Assembly (NCBI RefSeq): GCF_002575655.3
Contig: NC_053039.3
Coordinates: 375,697,633 to 375,761,632, forward strand
From: Aegilops tauschii subsp. strangulata
Taxonomy: Eukaryota; Streptophyta; Magnoliopsida; Poales; Poaceae
Direction of reading: 5' to 3'
Length of the DNA: 64,000 bases
Shown: piece by piece, positions 43,761 through 55,400 of the stretch
Position numbering within the stretch: position 1 is the first letter of the stretch
Layout: each line of letters starts with the position of its first letter
The notes under the pieces: model-generated
Told to the model about the DNA's origin: nothing
Seen by the model: the letters and a program-made list of their open reading frames with translations, nothing else
Databases searched by the model: none
Translations under genes and position numbers: made by a program

Positions 43761-44607
43761 CAACTTGCAGGTTCAGTGACCTTGTGAACTTATGCATAGG
43801 GGTTGGCACACGTTTTCGTCTTGAATCTCTGGTAGAAACTTTGGGGCACTCTTTGAAGTTCTTTGTGTTGGTTGAATAGATGAATCTGAGATTGTGTGAT
43901 GCATATCGTATAATCATACCCACGGATACTTGAGGTGACATTGGAGTATCTCGGTGACATTAGGGTTTTGGTTGATTTGTGTCTTAAGGTGTTATTCTAG
44001 TACGAACTCTAGGATAGATCGAACGGAAAGAATAGCTTCGTGTTATTTTACTACGGACTCTTGAATAGATCGACCAGAAAGGATAACTTTGAGGTGGTTT
44101 CGTACCCTACAATAATCTCTTCGTTTGTTCTCTGCTATTAGTGACTTTGGAGTGACTCTTTGTTGCATGTTGAGGGATAGTTATATGATCCAATTATGTT
44201 ATTATTGTTGAGAGAACTTGCACTAGTGAAAGTATGAACCCTAGGCCTTGTTTCCTAGCATTGCAATACCGTTTAGGCTCACTTTTATTATTAGTTACCT
44301 TGCTGTTTTTATATTTTCAGATTACAAATACCCATATGTACCATCCATATTGCACTTGTATCACCATCTCTTCGCCGAACTAGTGCACCTATACAATTTA
44401 CCATTGTATTGGGTGTGTTGGGGACACAAGAGACTCTTTGTTATTTGGTTGCAGGGTTGTTTGAGAGAGACCATCTTCATCCTACGCCTCCCAAGGATTG
44501 ATAAACCTTAGGTCATCCACTTGAGGGAAATTTGCTACTGTCCTACAAACCTATGCACTTGGAGGCCCAACAACGTCTACAAGAAGAAGGTTGTGTAGTA
44601 GACATCA
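43761..44607 (+). repeat. E3 3' LTR, right part
   Basis: 847 bp from CAACTTGCAGGTTCAGTGAC to GTAGACATCA; matches 18249-19096 of the 5' LTR. Confidence 0.93.
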
Positions 44608-44612
44608 TTACC

Positions 44613-44937
44613 GATGGCGGCCGCTCATCCAGGAGGAGTGCGGGGCCGCCGGCATTGCCTTGCTCGCTTGCGGTGGCCAGTGGCGGCGAGGAGAGGCGCA
44701 ATGGTACGTGGCAGATTATTCGTGCGCTACACCCTCCTTGCCTAAATATGTTTCTGCATAATTCTTTTCCCTCCCTTTAGCAACTTCAGAAACAAGTACA
44801 GGATGCAGCATCTATTGCCAACTTTTGGAATTGTTTACTCTAGTCAGCTTTATCTCCTTGCTATTTTTTTAGAACCTATCCCTGTGCTATTGCTATTGCT
44901 ATTGGATGCTAATCTTCCCATTTCTTGATCAACCATT
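44613..44937 (+). other. Oldest DNA in the block, right part; possible exon-intron remnant
   Basis: Joins 17421 when E3 is removed. A GC-rich stretch ends at a possible donor (GCGCAATG/GTACGTGG, 44703/44704). An acceptor follows 77 bp later (CCTCCCTTTAG, 44780), then a frame reading QLQKQVQDAASIANFW before a stop. This could be the start of a lost gene or chance. The product is not recognised. Confidence 0.3.
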
Positions 44938-45294
44938 TGTTGGATTATGGATGGGCTTAGGCCCATATAAGACAATAATCCCTGGTTAATCTCTAAGGCC
45001 CATGCATGTGTACGACAAGTGGTGGGAAGTGTGGGAAGTTTAGTACCATACTGCTACAGTAAGAAGAGTGAGACATCTTTACAAGGGTTGCTCCATCACT
45101 TGCTATTGGGAGCTTGGGAATAGGAGATGTACACGCGCGCTCCTCCTCCTCCTTCGCCCGCCTCGCCTCACCTCGCCTCGTCACGATGTGCGTGCGCCGC
45201 AGGTTGCGGGAATGAGCCGAGGCGAAGCTTATTTTTGCCGGTCAGGAATGGTTAATTAATCTCAGGTTAATTAACGAGTCGCTTACGGAAGTGC
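44938..45294 (+). repeat. E7 5' LTR, part left of E8
   Basis: 357 bp starting TGTTGGATTATGGATGGGCT. The first 138 bp or so match 63862-64000 with few differences (for example GGGCTTAGGCCC against GGGCTCAGGACC). Confidence 0.92.
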
Positions 45295-47012
45295 TGTTGG
45301 GGAACGCAGTATTTCAAAAAATTTACCTACGATCACGCAAGATCTATCTATGTGATGCATAGAACCGAGAGGGGGAGTGTATCTTCATACCCTTGAAGAT
45401 CGCAAAGCGGAAGCGTTTATCAACGCGGCTGATGTAGTCGTACACCTTCACGATCCGTCCCAATCAAGTACCGAACGTACGGCACCTCCGCGCTCAGCAC
45501 ACGTTCAGCTCGATGACGTCCTCGCCTTCTTGATCCAGCAAGAGGGGCGAAGTAGTAGATGAGTTCCGGTAGCACGACGGCGTGGTGACGGTGTTGGTGA
45601 AGAACAATCTTCGCAGGGCTTCGCCTAAGCACTACGAAAACTATGACGGAGGATAAACTAGAGGGGACGGGGTTGCCGGCACACGGCTTGGTGTTTCTTG
45701 ATGTGTCTTTGGTGCTAGCCCTGCCCCTCTATTTATATGTTGAGCCCTGGGGTCGAAACTTGGAGTAAAAGCCTCCTCCAAGTCAGTTTTGCCCAAAAGG
45801 CAAGAGTCCTTCTCAGACTCCAGGGCTAGACGCCAGGGTTCCCGGCGTCTACCCCCTAGACACCAGGGTTCCTGGCGTCTAGCCTCTAGTCTCCGCAAAA
45901 CTTCCTTTTGCACTTTCCAAAAGCCTCATGGGCTTTCCCCTTTAGCCCAAAAAAGTGTTCTCGTATCCAAACATTTCGGGAAACATCTGGAACCCCTTCC
46001 GGTGAATTTCGGAACCCTTCCGGAGACCAAACACCATTATCCCATATATCAAACTTTATCTCCGGACCATACCAGAGTTCCTCGTCATGTCCGTGATCTC
46101 ATCCGGGACTCCGAACAACATTCGGTCACCAACATACATAACTCATATAATACTATATCGTCAACGAACGTTAAGCATGCGGACCCTACGGGTTCGAGAA
46201 CTATGTAGACATGACCGAGACATCTCTTTGGTCAATAACCAATAGCGGAACCTGGATGCCCATATTGGCTCCTACATATTCTACGATGATCTTTATCGGT
46301 CGAACTGCATAACAACATACGTTGTTCCCTTTGTCATCGATATGTTACTTGCCCGAGATTCGATCGTCGGTATCAGTATACCTAGTTCAATCTCGTTACC
46401 GGCAAGTCTCTTTACTCGTTCCGTAATGCATCATCCCGTAACTAACTCATTAGTTACATTGCTTGCAAGGCTTATAGTGATGTGCATTACCGAGAGGGCC
46501 CAGAGATATCTCTCCGACAATCGGAGTGACAAATCCTAATCTCGATCTATGCCAACTCAACAAACACCATCGGAGACACCTGTAGAGCACCTTTATAATC
46601 ACCCAGTTACGTTGTGACGTTTGGTAGCACACTAAGTCTTCCTCCGGTATTCGGGAGTTGCATAATCTCATAGTTATAAGAACATGTATAAGTCATGAAG
46701 AAAGCAATAGCAATATACTAAACGATCAAGTGCTAAGCTAACGGAATGGGTCAAGTCAATCACATCATTCTCTAATGATGTGATCCCATTAATCAAATGA
46801 CAACTCATGTCTATGGCTAGGAAACTTAACCATCTTTGATTCAACGAGCTAGTCAAGTAGAGGCATACTAGTGACACTCTGTTTGTCTATGTATTCACAC
46901 ATGTACTAAGTTTCCGGTTAATACAATTCTAGCATGAATAATAAACATTTATCATGATATAAGGAAATATAAATAACAGCTTTATTATTGCCTCTAGGGC
47001 ATATTTCCTTCA
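45295..47012 (-). mobile_element. E8: solo LTR of BARE/WIS/Angela type, reverse orientation
   Basis: 1718 bp that on the minus strand runs TGAAGGAAATATGCCC...CGTTCCCCAACA. TSD AGTGC at 45290-45294 and 47013-47017. There is no internal domain, so the two LTRs of the original insertion recombined and left one. Same family type as E6 but a different subfamily. It carries a GC-rich pair of small hairpins at 45826-45882. Confidence 0.95.
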
Positions 47013-47017
47013 AGTGC

Positions 47018-47670
47018 CACTATCCGAGACGTTGGACCGTGGGCTGTTCGCGGACTCGGTCGTGGGCCTGAGCCCAGGCCCATCTACCCGACGGCCTATA
47101 TAAGAAGGCGCTGGCCAGTGGAGTGAACCCTAACTCGGTTCACTCACTCCCTCTCGTACAACCCTATCCGTCATCTATTTGTTCCTCTCTCTGTGCTGCT
47201 TCTGGCAATCCCATCCTGACGACCGCGTGCACGGTTGGTCGGGAGAGCAGGTGCCTCTAGAACCCTGTCGTTCGAGATCCTGCCCGGGAGAACGGCAATA
47301 AGCTTTTTGGGGAGCGTCTCGACGTGACTGGTCCTGATCCATACCCTCCACCGATCGCCTCTGCTTCCACTACTTCCCCTGCATCGACTCCACGGCTGAT
47401 GACGAAGCCGCCAAGAAGAAGGCCGCGGCCGATGCCGAGGCAGCTGCTGCCGCCGCCGCGTTGGCCTGGCCAATCGAAGGGTATGACTCGTTCATCCCCT
47501 ATTTGCTCGTTCATGTGCTAACCGTATATATGTTGTTCATAGATGTTTCGGTTCTATATACTGTACATGCTCACATGCTTAGGTATCGGTATGAGATGCA
47601 TACCGTATTTGCCATGCTTACTGTTTACTCGTGGATTAGATTAATCGAGAAAGTGCTAATATTTCCAACA
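47018..47670 (+). repeat. E7 5' LTR, part right of E8
   Basis: 653 bp ending ATTTCCAACA. TATA box CTATATAAG near 47095-47103. Downstream of it, still inside the LTR, is a frame that stays open from 47335 across the LTR end into gag. Confidence 0.88.
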
Positions 47671-48660
47671 ATCCAAAAACCTTATTTTAGGCACTTTTCG
47701 ACTCATGGCTTCGCCGCTACTCTGAAACCGGAAAAGTTTATTGGAATGCATTTTAAGCGTTGGCAGACGAGGACCACCTTGTGGCTCACAGCTATGAATG
47801 TGTTCTGGGTTGGTGGTGTGTATCCCACGATAACGATTGCTCCTGAACAGGAGAATGCGTTTAGGGAGGCAACCACCATCTTTGTGGGAGCCGTTCTTAC
47901 TGTGATCGGAGACAAGTTAGTCAACGCATATCTCCATATGCGTGTTGCCAAGAATTTGTGGGATGCGCTCGAAGCTAAGTTCGGCGCAACCGATGCTGGA
48001 AGCGAGTTGTATGCTATGGAGCAGTTCCATGATTACAAAATGGTTGATAACCGTTCTGTATTGGACCAGGCCCATGAGATACAATGCATCGCTAAGGAGC
48101 TGGAGCTCCTGAAGTGTGAGTTACCGGACTAGTTTGTCGCGGGTTGCATTATTGCAAAACTCCCTCCTGGATGGAGGAACTTTGCTACTTCTCTCAAGCA
48201 CTTGAGACGTGAATGCTCTATTGAGGATGTCATCGGGCATCTAAGTGTTGAGCAGAACTCGAGAGCAAAGGACTCACACGTGAAAGGGGCAGAGGGTTCT
48301 TCTAGCGCCAATGTGGTGCAGAAGAACTTCCACAAGTTCAAGGGAAAGAACTCTGTCCAGCAGAATACTACCTTCAAGAAGAAGGGTAAGAAGAAAGATA
48401 AGAAGAGAGATGGCTGCTTCACTTGTGGTTCAGAGGAATATTGGACAAACAAATGCCCAAACAAGTATAAGAAGTCAGGATAGGACGCCAAGTCTGTCAA
48501 TGTCACTTTGAGCAACAATGATGGGGCATCTGGGTATGGTAATCTGTTTACCGTACTTTCAGTTTGTCAGTCCATCGATTGGTGGGTTGACACTGGGGCC
48601 AATATTCATGTGTGTGCTGATGTGTCTTTGTTTTCTTCTTACCAGGTCACACGAGATTGT
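47392..48660 (+). pseudogene. gag: E7 gag-protease with a predicted first exon inside the LTR
   Basis: The gag core begins at about 47691 (HFSTHGFAATLKPEKF) and continues with KRWQTRTTLWLTAMNVFW, ELYAMEQFHDYKMVDN, a zinc knuckle CFTCGSEEYWTNKC (the His of CX2CX4HX4C is Tyr) and the protease site WWVDTGANIHVCAD near 48580. In-frame stops at 48130-48132 and 48481-48483. The same frame is open upstream to 47335, inside the LTR, where DDEAAKKKAAADAEAAAA precedes a donor (GAAGG/GTATGA, 47480/47481). An acceptor CTTATTTTAG ends at 47690. Splicing keeps the frame. Codon 47392-47394 is ACG where ATG would be expected. E9 interrupts the protease region at 48661. Confidence 0.75.
47481..47690 (+). other. 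Predicted intron across the E7 LTR/internal junction
   Basis: GTATGA...TTATTTTAG, 210 nt. It contains the LTR end (47670) and the place where a primer site should be. Its length is divisible by three and it is stop-free in the gag frame, so read-through is also possible. Confidence 0.5.
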
Positions 48661-48661
48661 T

Positions 48662-51600
48662 TGTGACGCCCGGGTAGTTAAGCTACAGTAAACCTTCGTT
48701 AATGATGCCATGTCACGATGGTTACTGTTGCTAATCTCGTGTTAGTTCGAAACCGATTCAAATTCAAATTCAGAATCAAGTCAAACGGTAAATTTTTCAA
48801 ACGTTAAAACTAAAATGTTCAAAATGGGACAAATAAATCCTAAGTCATAATGGTGGAGGAACCACATTTTTGTAAAAATATTAGAAGCACTAAAATGATT
48901 TAAACAGTAGCAAAACAACTATTTGAGCGACTGGTATTTTATAAAATACAAAACTATTTTATATCAGGGTAAAACTTTTTATAGTAGTGGATTGTTCTGA
49001 AACATTATTTTAGGGGCTATAGATATATTTTTACTAAGTTAAAATTAATGTGTAACTAAAATAAAAGAAAAAAGAAAAATATGAAAAGGAAAAACAGGAA
49101 TAAAACAACCCCCCCCCCCACTGGGCCACTCGACCCAGCTGGTAGCCAGGCCAAACCCCAGGCCGGCCCATCCCCTGCCTACTAACCCACTCCCCCTCCC
49201 ACCGTAACCCTAAACTACCCACCGACGCCCACTCCCCCCCACGTCGCTCGTTCCCCTTCCCTCCCGTGATCTAGATCGGGATCGACCCGATCTCGACGCC
49301 TGACGCCGCCCGGCGCCGCCCCGCCGTTCGCCGGACCTCCTCGTCAGACTGCCCGTCTCCGACTCTCCCTCGCCGGCTCCGTCGCCCGCCACCTCACGCT
49401 CCCATCTCCCTTTCCCTCGACGGATCTGCTCGCGCCCGAGGACGCCATCCCCATCGTCGGAGCATGCCGCCGTCAAGCCCTCCCCGAGCACGCTGTTGCA
49501 CGCCTACAGGGCCCGGTGAGCGCGCCCTCGATCCCCGTTTCGCCCCCGTCTCTATGTGGTTTGCCGCACCACGCCCGTCGCTGCGCGTCCGCGACCACCT
49601 GCCCGTGCCACGTTCGCCGTGCCTGCCGCTCCACGCCACTTTCCCGCGCCCCAGGCCGTCGTGGCTGTGCTTCGCCCGCGCCCGTGCCTGCACCGCCCCC
49701 TGCCGCCCGTGCTGCGTCGTGCCTCCCCGGCGCTCACCTCGCTAACCTCCTTAGCCCGCGCTCGTCGCCCCGCGGCGCTCCTCGCCCCTGCTGCTCCTTC
49801 CCCGTGCGCCACGCCGTCGCCTCTCCCCCCTGCGCCCTATCCGCCGCGCCGCCTAGTGACCACGCCGGCGCGTGCGCTCGGCGCTGCTCCCCTTTTCCGC
49901 GGCTGCTGCAGCTCACTGCGATGGCCGCCGGAGCCCCGATGCGTCCCGCCCTGTGGCTGGCCTGGGTGAGCGCCCAATCGGGCTGGCGCCCGATACCCGT
50001 GCCCATGCGCCCGGTATGGTCCCTGGACCATTGACAGCTGAGCCCCGCCCCAGAACATTTTTTTAAAAGAGACAAAATAATAATAATAATAATAATAATA
50101 TAATTAATTAATTAATTAGTTAACTAAGTTAATTAACTTATTTAATTGTGATTAATTAACCTAATCATTTAACTAATCTAGTTAATCCTGATTAGTTAGT
50201 ATCAATCAATGATAAACGGGACCCACCTACCAGCTTGACTGGTCAAAGGTCAAAGCTGACCAGTGATGTCATGCTGACGTCATAAATGCGTTAGAATTAT
50301 ATTAATTCTAGATAATGCTTAAATCCTTTTTAAATTAATATAAAATACACCGTACCTCGGATGGGAAAATCTTGTACATGAAAGTTGCTCAGAACGACGA
50401 GACGAATCCGAATACGCAGTCCGTTCGTCCACCACACATCCCTAGCATAGCAAACACGCAACTTTCCCCCTCCGGTTCATCTGTCCGAAAACGCGAAACA
50501 CCGGGAATACTTTCCCGGATGTTTCCCCCCTTCGCCGGTATCACCTATCCCTGCGTTAGATCACCCCTGGCACCGCATATTACCTCGTTATGTTTTGTGA
50601 TGCTTTGTTTGCTCCGTATTTATTGTTTCTTACCCCTCTTCTCTCCGGTAGACTACGAGACTGACGCCGCTGCTGGTGCCCGATCGACTACGTTGTTGAC
50701 GACCCCTCCTCGGCTGAGCTTCCAGGCAAGCCCCCCCCCTTGATCACCAGATATCGCCTATTCCCTCTCTCTACTGCTTGCATTAGAGTAGTGTAGCATG
50801 TTACTGCTTTCGGTTAATCCTATTCTGTTGCATAGCCTGTCATTGTTGCTATAATTGTTGATACCTTTACCTGCTATCCTAATGCTTAGTATAGGATGCT
50901 AGTGTTCCATCAGTGGCCCTACATTCTTGTCCGTCTGCCATGCTATACTACTGGGCCGTGATCACTTCGGGAGGTGATCACGAGCATATGCTATATACTT
51001 TATACTGTTACATTACTTATGATACTGTTCGGAGATGGGGGCTGAAGGGGCAGGTGGCTCCATCCCGGTAGAGGTGGGCCTGGGTTCCCGACGGCCCCCG
51101 ACTGTTACTTTGTGGCGGAGCGACATGGCAGGTTGAGACCACCTAGGAGAGAGGTGGGCCTGGCCCTAGTCGGCGTCCAAGGTTACTTCATAATAACACG
51201 CTTAACGAGATCTTGGTATTTGATCTGAGTTGGGTCGTTGACCTTATACGCACTAACCGCCACGTGGGACAAGATATGGGCAACTGGCGTCGTGGTACCA
51301 GCCGAAGCTCTTTTTGACGTCAGCGACTGAGCGGCGCGCGCCGCATTGGACCGTAAGCTCGCGCTTGTATTAAGGGGGCTAGGTCTGCTTCTGGCCGCGT
51401 ACGCAACGTGCAGGTGTGCAATGGGCGATGGGCCCAGACCCCTGCACGCATAGGATTTAGACCGGCGTGCTGACCTCTCTGTTGAGCCTAGGTGGGGCTG
51501 CGACGTGTTGATCTCCCGAGGCCGGACATGACCCGGGAAAGTGTGCCCGGCCAGAGGGATCGAGCGTGTCGGGTAATGTGGTGCACCCCTGGAGGGAAGT

Positions 51601-52439
51601 TGATCTATTCGAATAGCCTCGTCCACGGTAACAGGCGACCCGGAGTTGTACCTTGACCTTATGACAACTAGAACCGGATACTTAATAAAACACACCCTTG
51701 CAAGTGCCAGATATAACCCGGTGATCGCTCTCACACAGGGCGACGAGGGGAGCATCGCCACGTAGGACTTATGCTATGCGATGATACTTGGTGAACTTAC
51801 CATCTTTTCTCTTCTACATGCTGCAAGATGGAGGCTGCCAGAAGCGTAGTCTTCGACAGGACTATCTATCCCCCTCTTATTCTGGCTTTCTGCAGTTCAG
51901 TCCACCGATATTGCCTCTTTACACAGATACCCATGCATATGTAGTGTAGATCCTTGCTTGCGAGTACTTTGGATGAGTACTCACGGTTGCTTTTCTCCCT
52001 CTTTTCCCCCTTTCCATTCTACCTCGTTGTCGCAACCAGATGCTGGAGCCCAGGAGCCAGACGCCACCGTCGACGACGACTCCTACTACACCGGAGGTGC
52101 CTACTACTACGTGCAGGCTGCTGACGACAACCAGGAGTAGTTTAGGAGGATCCCAGGCAGGAGGCCTGCGCCTCTTTCGATCTGTATCCCAGTTTGTGCT
52201 AGCCTTCTTAAGGCAAACTTGTTTAACTTATGTCTGTACTCAGATATTGTTGCTTCCGCTGACTCGTCTATGATCGAGCACTTGTATTCAAGCCCTCGAG
52301 GCCCCTGGCTTGTATTATGATGCTTCTATGACTTATTTTATTTTTAGAGTTGTGTTGTGATATCTTCCCGTGAGTCCCTGATCTTGATCGTACACGTTTG
52401 CGTGCATGATTCGTGTACGGTTGAATCGGGGGCGTCACA
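48662..52439 (+). repeat. E9 5' LTR
   Basis: 3778 bp, TGTGACGCCCGGG...GGGGGCGTCACA. Parts: AT-rich start, a C-run near 49108, a GC-rich block (about 49210-50030), an AAT/TTAA microsatellite (50076-50120), a perfect hairpin CGTGATCAC/GTGATCACG (50957-50982), and an open minus-strand frame of 192 codons (51761-51183). Confidence 0.95.
51183..51761 (-). other. Open antisense frame in the E9 5' LTR, 192 codons, unsupported as a gene
   Basis: Also open for 183 codons in the 3' LTR (59671-59120). Arg/Ser/Pro-rich with no recognised domain. Because LTRs start identical, conservation between them is not independent evidence. Listed because the frame survived in both copies while nearby sequence gained indels. 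Confidence 0.2.
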
Positions 52440-52442
52440 AGT

Positions 52443-52454
52443 TGGTATCAGAGC
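52443..52454 (+). promoter_or_regulatory. E9 primer-binding site (initiator tRNA-Met)
   Basis: TGGTATCAGAGC, exact match, three bases after the LTR end. Confidence 0.95.
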
Positions 52455-55400
52455 CGACTGCCTGTAGGAATCCCCCTTCCACACTCCTTGGCCGAAGTCG
52501 AGTCTAGACATTGCAAAACTTTTTACTAACATTGTTGTGTGCCTTACGGGCCCACGTCGCCGTTGGGTGGTATTAGGATCTTTTACTCCTCGATCTTTAC
52601 TCCGGGACTCTTAACTCTCTCCTATTTAGGTTTAATGAATTTACTAAAATCTAACTTTAGGTTCTCGAAAATACTTTCTCCCGGAGAGCCCCTTTAGTCC
52701 AGATGATCGCCGGCTGCACCAGAAGATTTCGAAGATACTCTCCGATACTCTCTCGAGACCTTGTGCCCGTTGCTTTTGCAATTCCCTACCACCAAAATAT
52801 CCCTATGGATAAATACATACACCCGTCGTTCTTACTTTTATTCCCAGTTGATCTTGTTATTACAAGATAGCCCAAAATTCTCTCTATTGTTCCGAAAATA
52901 CTTTGTGCTTACTGCCTTGCACTTCTTGCCACATGAATACCCCCCTATGGATAATTCCTCGCACTTACCGAGTATCCGTTCCTTCCCCGTTGTTCATGTG
53001 TTTCACAAAGTCTTTGAAATACTATTTGATCTTTCGAAAATCCTCAACAGCCTGTTGTTTTTGAAATTCTTGCTTGCTTGCATTATGGTTAATCCCATAA
53101 GTATACTAATCTTATTGGCATCATTTGTCACTATCATTTTTTGAGTCCCTTGATTCTATAAGTTGCGGATGTTCACCATCATCAGTCGAATCCTAGGATT
53201 ATCCTTCTGGCTCAGACGACATTTGGATATGAGCTGGTTCTTGACCCATCAATGCCTTGATCGGTTGTGCTTCTAAGTCCATTGAACTTATTCATTTTTG
53301 ATCAGAACGATTGCTTCTGATCCCTTGATTTTGGAATCATAATTCCTTTGCATCTGAGCTTTGGTTTAGTCAGTTGTTTCTATAATTCAATGCCTTTGCA
53401 TTGTTTCTGCCACTGGTGGTGTGCCAATGCTCACATCAGCTCCATTGTGGATCGCCATATCCACTGTTGGATTATTATCTGACAATGTCCTTCATAATTA
53501 ATCACCTTGTGAGTTCTTTCTCCGATACATAATGCCTTTGGTAAAATTGTATCCTCTCCTTTTGTCAACCATACTCTGCTTTCGAGCTTCTGTTTGTTAC
53601 TCCTGAAGGTTGTGTTATATGTTCCTAAGGTGCCCCTATGGTTGAACCTATGCCTTTTCCTAATCTATGTGAGCCCAAAAGATTTCACGGGTCATACTCA
53701 TCTCGTATTTCAACAGGTAAAACTTTCAACACTAATGCCATTATCGAAACGAGAAGTGAATGTAAGGTTATGCTTTGGAGAAGTGGGAGTCGACCTTGAA
53801 CTTTGTGTTCATGCCCATGGACCCGAGGTGGAACTTAAAATGGAAGCTTCTTGTAGTAATAATAATCCCCTTGTGATAACTTCTTCTCTTATTTATGCTT
53901 GGTCCTTTGCAACCGTGGTTCCGACCATGATTGTTTTTCTTTGGTCCCATTTCTCGGACAAGTTAAATCGCTTGTCTTATGCAGATCAATGTGCCTGCCC
54001 AACCTCGATTCTGCTCAACCTTTGAGTATACCCCTACGGTATCTTGAGAATATCACGGAACTACATAACATCTTATGAGATCTCCATCAAGTACTACATT
54101 CTCACTGATTTCAATTTTTTCACGGGCTCTGGGTCGTTAAACACTCAAGGACACCGATAACTGAATCGAGTCCGCATCGTGATTAAAAAAACTATTAGTA
54201 ATCTTCTTTACTTACAAGTTTGTACTCGATCACGTCATTGCTAGCCTGATCGGCTATATCAGTATCGTGCTGATTTTTAACTGTGCTACCTGGTCCTTAT
54301 TTTTGGAGCACCACTTTCGGCGATGAGCTAAGCTTACGTCGATCTTCCTTGTCTTATCGTTCCATCTCGAACAGCAAGCTCGATTCCGAGTTGGAGACGT
54401 ATCCATGGTTCCAAAAATCTTTCACTACAACACTCCTTTTGCTTGATGCAGTTGTTGTTCGATTGCTATCTTCATGAAACCTCTCGACAAATGTGTCATG
54501 ATCATCATCAACATTCCGAGCTCCTCAAGGATATCAATTGAATTCATGATGAGGAATACCATCCTTGCCCTCGATGAATTGTGTTATCATCGACCACTCG
54601 ATTGCCTTCCGTTCAACACAAACTTGTTCGTGTTTTGTGTTATACCTTGGGATCCTTGCTATCCAGCATTTGTTCTTCTTTACCTTGGAGTATTACCATC
54701 TTTTATGTCAAGAATGTCGTGAGAATTTCACCACCTCTAAAGAATTCTTGATGCAGGTGATAACTTTTGCCATATCCGTTCATTCCTTGGTCCCCGTGTT
54801 ATTTCTAACCGGAAAACCGACAATCGAACTATGATGTGCGACTTCAAAACTTCTAGCAACCCTATTGCTTTGAATTTAATGGTCGATATTTCATTCTTAG
54901 ACCATTGGTTATCGGATCACCATTCTAACATTGATCATGCTACCTAAGCCCATATTTCGGGTGCACCTTTCAACCAATGTTTAACTGTGTATGTTTTCCT
55001 CCAGCATACCTCATTATATCATTTGATCTGACAAATGTTATCCCCTTGTTCTCATAAGTGTGGAAATCCATCTTTTGAAATTCTCAATGAATTTTCGCTG
55101 AGTCAATCAGCCACCTCCTCACCTCTCCTTGATTTAATGATGAACTCTTGTTTCGGAACTCGCTTCCATAGATCAATTCCCGAGAATCTTACACAGTCGT
55201 CTCGACAATTTGTGTCGCACCTTTTCTCCTTGGGCCTCCTGAGTCTGAGTTATCCTGACACCAATCATATCTGAATCTCGGTCAGATATGATGGTTGGAA
55301 TATATTTCCAAGAGTTATAACAATGGTCTTTATGTGACCCGATAAGGTGATGTCGTGCCTAGCAGACCTGGCCGGAGGCCCTATTTTTATAGATTCCTTT

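Larger units (their letters stand above)
17427..44607 (+). mobile_element. E3: Athila-like non-autonomous Gypsy retrotransposon (interrupted by E4)
   Basis: TSD TTACC at 17422-17426 and 44608-44612. 5' LTR 17427-19096; 3' LTR 22850-23680 plus 43761-44607, split by E4. Primer site TGGCGCCGTTGCCGGGGA at 19106-19123, the form used in Athila-type elements. The 3.75-kb internal region has one 258-codon ORF and no gag, protease, RT or integrase motif. The LTR start TGATACGTC and end GTAGTAGACATCA resemble Sabrina-type Triticeae elements; the family name is tentative. Without E4 the element is about 7.1 kb. Confidence 0.9.

Noticed and set aside
47671..47690. Primer-binding site right after the E7 5' LTR
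   Set aside because: ATCCAAAAACC does not match the initiator-Met site or another primer tRNA I know.
49464..50034. Long Pro/Arg/Ala-rich ORFs on both strands in the E9 LTR (also 57228-58054)
   Set aside because: GC-rich low-complexity sequence is open in nearly every frame; no domain and present only as LTR sequence.
53594..54025. 143-codon ORF in the E9 internal region
   Set aside because: No recognisable domain and no neighbouring retroviral gene; probably chance.
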